Shown: piece by piece, positions 58,915-64,000 of the stretch
Layout of the letters: each line of letters begins with the position of its first letter
Position numbering within the stretch: the first letter of the stretch is position 1
Assembly (NCBI RefSeq): GCF_000204055.1
Contig: NW_006768816.1
Location: 320,739-384,738, forward strand
Source: Melampsora larici-populina 98AG31
Taxonomy: Eukaryota; Basidiomycota; Pucciniomycetes; Pucciniales; Melampsoraceae
Length of the DNA: 64,000 nucleotides
Direction: 5' to 3'
Program-made: the position numbers and the translations under genes
Notes under the pieces: model-generated
What the model was told of the DNA's origin: nothing
The model's input: the letters and a program-made list of their open reading frames with translations, nothing else
The model's database searches: none

Positions 58915-59125
58915 CTTTAGCGCTTTATGGCGCGCTTTATAGCGGCAATGTCGCTATATAGCGCGCTCCGCATTGTTGCCGCTATATAGCGCATCCGGAG
59001 CGGTTTAACCGTCCCACTCTGCCTACTGCCAAAAAAAATATAAAAATAGCGATCTAGGTGCGGAGCGGTTGAGAGTGCTTCCTCCTCTCCGCTCTCAAAA
59101 GGGGTCAAAATTGAGAGCGGAGCGG
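58915..59125. repeat. CGCTATATAGCG/GAGCGG palindromic block
   Basis: Repeated palindromes (gcgctttat.gcgcgc, cgctatatagcgc, ccgctatatagcgc) are followed by ccgctctcaaaaggggtcaaaattgagagcgg, an inverted pair, and by gcggagcggagcgg. It directly precedes the truncated LINE and may be a separate small element. Confidence 0.65.
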
Positions 59126-59138
59126 AGCGGTTCCTGCG

Positions 59139-61250
59139 TTGGTCTCATGGATCAAAAAAGAATGGGCTAAAGGTAACAAAGTGGGCACCTTATTTGCTGA
59201 TGTGAAATCAGCTTTTCCCTCTGTTCACCACCCTAGGCTATTATCAATACTCAAGAAGAATGGTTTTCACAGTCAAACTGTCAACATCCTCCATAACTTT
59301 CTCACAAACCGTAGCACCACGCTTTCATTCAACGGTTTTGAATCAGAACCCTGTGGGTTGACTCATGGTTTACCGCAAGGTTCACCGCTGTCACCTCTCC
59401 TCTACCTCCTTTACAACAACGGATTGCTGAACACCACAAACGACAAAGACAACTCTACAGAATTAGGTTTTATAGACGATGTTGTGCTATTGACCACGGC
59501 CTCCGACCAACATCAACTTAGATCCCAAATGCAAACACTTGCATACCAACAAAACGTGTGGGCACAAAACCATGGTGCAATCTTTGACACAAAGAAAACA
59601 TTCTGGGTAATCTTTAGTCCCAAAGAGATTGATGATCCTCCGACTATAAGTTTTGTAGATCACAAGAACATCTTACCCGAGAAGAAAGCAAAATGGTTAG
59701 GAATAACCATCGACAGCAAGCTATCATTCTCCCAACACCGAACGGACATTTTGGCAAAAGGGAAACAGCGAGCAGGATTCTTAGCCACCCTCTCAAAATT
59801 GGAATGGGGAATTTCACCTAAGCAGATGAACATCCTCATTACGGCAACAATCCACACCGTGCTAGACTATGGAGTAGCAGCTTGGCTACCGTTTGAACCC
59901 CCACAATACTTCACTAAACAGCTAGCAACTATCGACTATACGTGTGGACGCGCCGCGCTAGGCGCGCTGTCGACGACTCCAACAATATTTCTACGACACG
60001 ACGCAAACCTCTTACCACCAAAAATCAGGCTCCAAAGTAAAATGATGAATTTTATGGCCACATCACTAACCAAACCTGCACATGCACCTATTTACAGTTT
60101 TGTCAAGCAAGCACAACATTCAAAACAGAAGCATCATCACAACCCTTTCCATTGGTTCTTCCAACACTTGATTAGGGAAGAGCTGGCCGAATTCATCCAA
60201 CAAATCCCTTTGGACCCCACAGACATCCTAACTCGACCATCAAATTATTCAACAGTCATTCAGGAAAACGAAACAATGGCAAAAGCCAATGCCAACAAAC
60301 TCACAGCAACACTTGATCATGTAGTGATATTCACCGATGGATCAAGAATACCAACGAGCACCACAGCAGCTGCTGCTTGGTGCAAAAACACCAAAAATTC
60401 GATAGCTGAACACTTAGGAACAGCACACACCCATGGAATCTATCAGGCAGAGTATCGAGGAGTTCAATTGGGACTCTCAATGGCACTTCACACCGCCTCG
60501 ATACACACACGCCAAACTACAATCCTACTGGACAACCAGAGTGTCATCAAGGATTTGAGATCAAACAAGCTTCCTATAACCACTCTAGACGATAGGAAAG
60601 AAACTTACAAATTGTTGACTTATTTGCATAGGACATTTCCAGATATGTGTATCACGATCAGGTGGTGCCCAGGACACTCGGGTGTCAGCGGCAACAAGAT
60701 CGTGGACGAAATAGCAAACAAGAAGGCCAAGTCTAAACTCCCCAGCACATTTCAAGCTAAACCGACAGCAGCAAGCTTCCTAACAGCCATAAAAGAATGG
60801 CCAACAACAAACTCTCAAATCACCGATCCGCAAGACTTGAAACGTTTGGGTCACAAACCAAACCAAAAATCTCACCTCAAACACCTTTCTGAAATCAAAA
60901 AACATTCCATTGGTTTTATCTCACAACTAAGATCAGGACACGTACCACTAAACCTCTACTTATCCAAATTTGAACAGATCCAAGATCCTAGCTGCGACTG
61001 CCAAGAAGGAGTCAAATCAGTAGAACACCACCTATGCACATGCAAAAACTACATCACCGAAAGAAAACAATTCAAAAAGAGTCTTAAAAAACTTGATCTA
61101 CCACTCGACTCTTCAATTCTCAACAAACCAACAGCATACAAAGCAATTGCGCATTATTGTGACACCACCTGGCGGCTGAAAAGTCGCTGGATCTGGGCCT
61201 CCATCGCAGAGGAAGAACTACCAACAAACAGACACCCACCGAGTGATTAA
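59139..61250 (+). pseudogene. 5'-truncated LINE retrotransposon ORF2 (RT plus RNase H)
   Basis: The 703-codon frame starts inside the reverse transcriptase domain: 'TLFADVKSAFPSVHHPRLLS', 'HGLPQGSPLSPLLYLLYNNG', then the catalytic FIDDVV box. An RNase H domain follows ('VVIFTDGSRI', 'YQAEYRGVQLGL', 'LLDNQSVIKDL', 'WCPGHSGVSGNKIVDE'). A C-terminal Cys/His knuckle reads CDCQEG...HHLCTC. The endonuclease and N-terminal RT are absent, so this copy is truncated at its 5' end, typical of LINE insertions. RT plus RNase H fits the Tad/I-type lineages of fungi. The remaining frame has no stop, suggesting a recent insertion. An A-rich tract follows near 61430. Confidence 0.92.
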
Positions 61251-61809
61251 GTATATCTCTCATTCTCCATCCTTTAGCGCCACACAATGTCCTATTTAAA
61301 ATTGTACAGTAGATGAAACAGCCAACAGCAACCCTTTCCCCTGACACAGCCAGAGGGGTTTTACCGGTGCTGGAAAACATATGCAGTGTCTAATAGCCAA
61401 AAGGCTCTAATGACACTTAAAGCAATGAATTAAAAAAAAAGAGACAAACAAAAGAAGTATTCTTCTCAAAAAATCAAATACTGTACATACACCACCAAAA
61501 AGAAGAAGAAAAACAAGAAGTTATATCACCTGGTTACATTCTTCTATACAGATTTTGAAGACTGTTTTGTTAAAAAAAAGAAATCAAAGGAAAGTCTCAA
61601 TTCACATTTAAAAATATTTAATACACCATTGGGCAACTCAGGGTTGTTAAATGATCCAGAGTGGTCTCAGAAAGGTTGGGTGTTGTCCATGGCCCATGGT
61701 GAGCCCTCGGGTGGCCATCAAATAGCCTAGATTTTGCCTTGAGTAGCTGGCCTGTGGCCAGGTTGCAGCCATACTCACAGGTGGTCTGTTAAATTGCTTT
61801 AGGGAAGCT
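61251..61809. other. 3' tail of the LINE and A-rich DNA
   Basis: Runs of A at about 61430-61440 and 61575 and a purine-rich stretch follow the stop. No gene. The exact 3' end of the LINE is unclear. Confidence 0.4.
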
Positions 61810-62180
61810 ATTGACAGTCTTTGCGTAAAACACCAATATTTGTCCTGCCACAGTCAAAGCAACCCTGGGCCAACAACGCAGGTGTTGTGTGCTGCGCAGT
61901 GCCTGTGTTGCGTTTTTTCTGACCGCACCACAGCATAGAATCAATTTCTAGGTTGCGGCCTGATCCACCGCGCAACAATATCGGTTGAATCAATGTTTTT
62001 TTTGGGCTGCAACCACATTTGTTGCGTTTCTGCCCAAAAAATACAATTCAGTGTGTTTTTGGCACTATTGCGCCTGCTGCTTTGCGCAAAGGTCAAGACA
62101 CCACACAACCTGACCTCACCTTTTATCGTTGTGGTACTTACCACAATGCAGTGTCTGATGCTGGTTTTTGTTGCATGTTG
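61810..62180. repeat. TTGCG/GCAAC word-rich block resembling 57150-58070
   Basis: Dense gttgcg, ttgcgc, gcaacc and gttgtg words in both orientations are arranged much like the right subterminal region of the giant element (shared words: ttgttgcggcct/ggttgcggcct, acaatat-ggttg). It is probably a subterminal piece of a related element. Confidence 0.5.
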
Positions 62181-63138
62181 CAGAGAAATGCACCAAAAAA
62201 TTTATATTGGATTCTTGGTCTCTTGACAACACTTCATCATTTCTCAACCTGAATCAATTCAAGGTCCCTCAGGCTCTTCCTTCCTTCCAAATTTCATCAC
62301 TTTCCACAGTTTCCCTCTACCACATATCTCCTCAGGCAATTGTCAAGAGATCTTTGATGCAAGAATCTCAACATCTTGTCAGTGTCAGTTTGTAAGCTTA
62401 ACACCTTTTCAATCCAGCCATCTTTTTTTTGTCCGCTTCAACCCAATTGCTCCTCCTCTGCTTTACTTCTTTAAGATTTATCACAACTCACATAGCTATA
62501 ACACTGAAGGAAATCTCTTTCCATCTTTATAGAGCATCACACAGACCAATCAAAATCTCCTAAATCACCTCTTACTCAGTTTTGAAAATTTTGAGTAGGT
62601 TTTTAAGTCAATTTCACATTATCTCTTGTTATGAGGAACTGGTTCTCATCAAAATCTTCAAACTAATCAGATTTGCAGCTTTTACTGTTATACAATCACA
62701 AGGAAGTGGTGTTCATATACCCACTTGAACACTGAAATTGTCAGATTACCTTTTATTGCTTCAGCCCCTGTCAGCCCCAAGCTTTGACAGAGCCAAAGCC
62801 AAGAGAGCTTCAACAGAAGTACCATCTTCAAAATTAATAATAATAATAATAATAAACACATATATTTCATTTATATACACCATGTGTCTAGTATCAAAGA
62901 CAGCCCTATAAATCCAATCACCTTGCGTCTAGTGTCAAAGACAAACATTACATTAAAAGTAAAAACTAATATTATCTTTGAATAAGAACAACAAAGAGAC
63001 AGAATAAAAGATATTCTCCTTGTTGACAGTACTAACAAACCAGCCTGAAATAAATCAGAACCAAACAGACAGAGAAAGAAGAAACTTCCTAAAAGGAAAA
63101 CTTGTACCAAGACCAGAGTACCCTAACACCAAAACGTG
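62181..63138. other. Intergenic with a microsatellite
   Basis: No supported gene. An (aat)n tract lies at about 62833-62857, and a direct repeat gtctagt(a/g)tcaaagaca near 62887 and 62929. Confidence 0.5.
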
Positions 63139-63140
63139 TA

Positions 63141-63534
63141 CAGTCAAACCCGCGCAAATGCATAAATTGGGGGAACAATTTTTTCTATGCATTTTGACTG
63201 TTTGTTCATTTTAACAGGCTTTGTGATAATGCATAATACATAGAGTTATGCATTACAAGAACAAAAATGTCATAATACATAGAGTTATGCATTATGAAGA
63301 AGACAAAAATGTAAATGTACAACTGCTCCAATGAAAATTTGTGCTTCCAGAACCCTGCAAGTGCAGGGCTGGCCCTGGATCTCTATGCATTATGGCCACC
63401 AACATCCGGATTTTTTTGGCAACACACTAGGCATTACTAAATTATGCAATAGTTTGAAGTTTGGCCCATACAAGCTTGTTTCAACTCAAGCCCTATGCAA
63501 ATTGGCTGATGAGGAATTTGCGCGGGTTTGACTG
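63141..63534. mobile_element. 394-bp Tc1/mariner-like MITE with TA duplication
   Basis: CAGTCAAACCCGCGCAAAT at 63141-63159 recurs as exact reverse complement at 63516-63534. TA flanks both ends (63139-63140 and 63535-63536). CAGT-type termini with a TA duplication are typical of Tc1/mariner. Inside, cataatacatagagttatgcatta-like words are repeated near 63228 and 63272. No coding capacity. Confidence 0.9.
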
Positions 63535-64000
63535 TATAGGACAGTCATCAAGAAAAAGGGAACTATTCCCAAAGCTTCACAACCACAATTTGGCCACGTA
63601 CAAACAATACACTCCCGGAATGACTATTGTCAATACCACGACTTGGCCCTACCAAACAAAAGGATATAAGAAGCGCCCTCCTCCAAACCTAAGAAGGAAG
63701 GACACACTCACACAAAAAACCAATTCACCAGTACCTATCTGTTATTGTAGTCCAGCTATCTATCCTTTGCGGATAATAGTTCCACTCGACCACCAAGATA
63801 TTAATTGGATCTTGAAAGCAGTGTGAACAACACTCAAATCGTGCTCCTAGTGTAAGTAGTACTTGAGATTCACTATTCCCTTATTTCTATTGTCCCTGTT
63901 TTGAGACAGTCAAACTCCATTTGGGCATGTACCACTGTTCTTGCAAACCAAAGTTGTCCAGATCCCTGAGGCTCTTTACACAGGCATCTCATAGATATCT
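63535..64000. other. Right edge, no supported gene
   Basis: An open frame at 63461-63826 (plus) crosses the MITE boundary and has no motif. Nothing else is recognised before the window ends. Confidence 0.4.

Noticed and set aside
1..64000. tRNA, rRNA and CRISPR signals
   Set aside because: No clover-leaf with A/B boxes, no rRNA-like conserved core and no evenly spaced short repeat-spacer array was found by eye.

Overview
The window reads as nuclear DNA of a basidiomycete fungus, most likely a rust (Pucciniales). This is an inference. Genes are split by short introns, some only about 36-70 nt long. The introns often have GTAAGT/GTATGT-type donors and CTAAC/CTGAC-like branch sites. Intergenic DNA is AT-rich, and most of the sequence is transposon-derived. 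I saw no tRNA, rRNA or CRISPR.

Layout. 0-3.3 kb: the 3' exon of a trehalose-6-phosphate phosphatase-like gene, then a four-exon Apd1/AIM32-type ferredoxin-like gene. 3.9-12.05 kb: non-coding mobile DNA, namely a fold-back repeat, a 5.1-kb element with inverted termini that itself holds a 4.27-kb insertion with a 6-bp target duplication, and a 1.06-kb TIR element with an ATAA duplication. 13.0-14.8 kb: a decayed M18 aspartyl aminopeptidase. 15.6-16.0 kb: a small two-exon secreted protein. 16.6-17.4 kb: hairpin and short-motif arrays. 18.4-20.0 kb: an intact four-exon Cys-motif protein. 21.2-32.7 kb: gene fragments and two genes that each carry the same about 0.8-kb CACTA-type MITE in a coding exon, a KDZ-type transposase fragment and a tandemly duplicated gene. 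33.7-34.9 kb: a SUN-domain nuclear-envelope protein.

36.1-58.35 kb is the most interesting part. Two perfect 67-bp inverted repeats beginning CACTGCC lie 22.2 kb apart. Between them are a Tnp2-type (CACTA/Plavaka-like) transposase broken by one in-frame TGA, a multi-exon accessory-protein candidate, a small basic protein, and a run of plus-strand, intron-containing genes of unknown function. I interpret this as a giant cargo-bearing TIR transposon, although no target-site duplication is visible. Just outside the right terminus lies the C-terminal part of a hAT transposase, then a 5'-truncated LINE (RT plus RNase H). A 394-bp Tc1/mariner-like MITE with a TA duplication is near the end.

Host functions are few: trehalose metabolism, Apd1/AIM32 and the SUN protein, with the secreted protein a possible host-interaction factor. 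The rest records successive, nested transposition.
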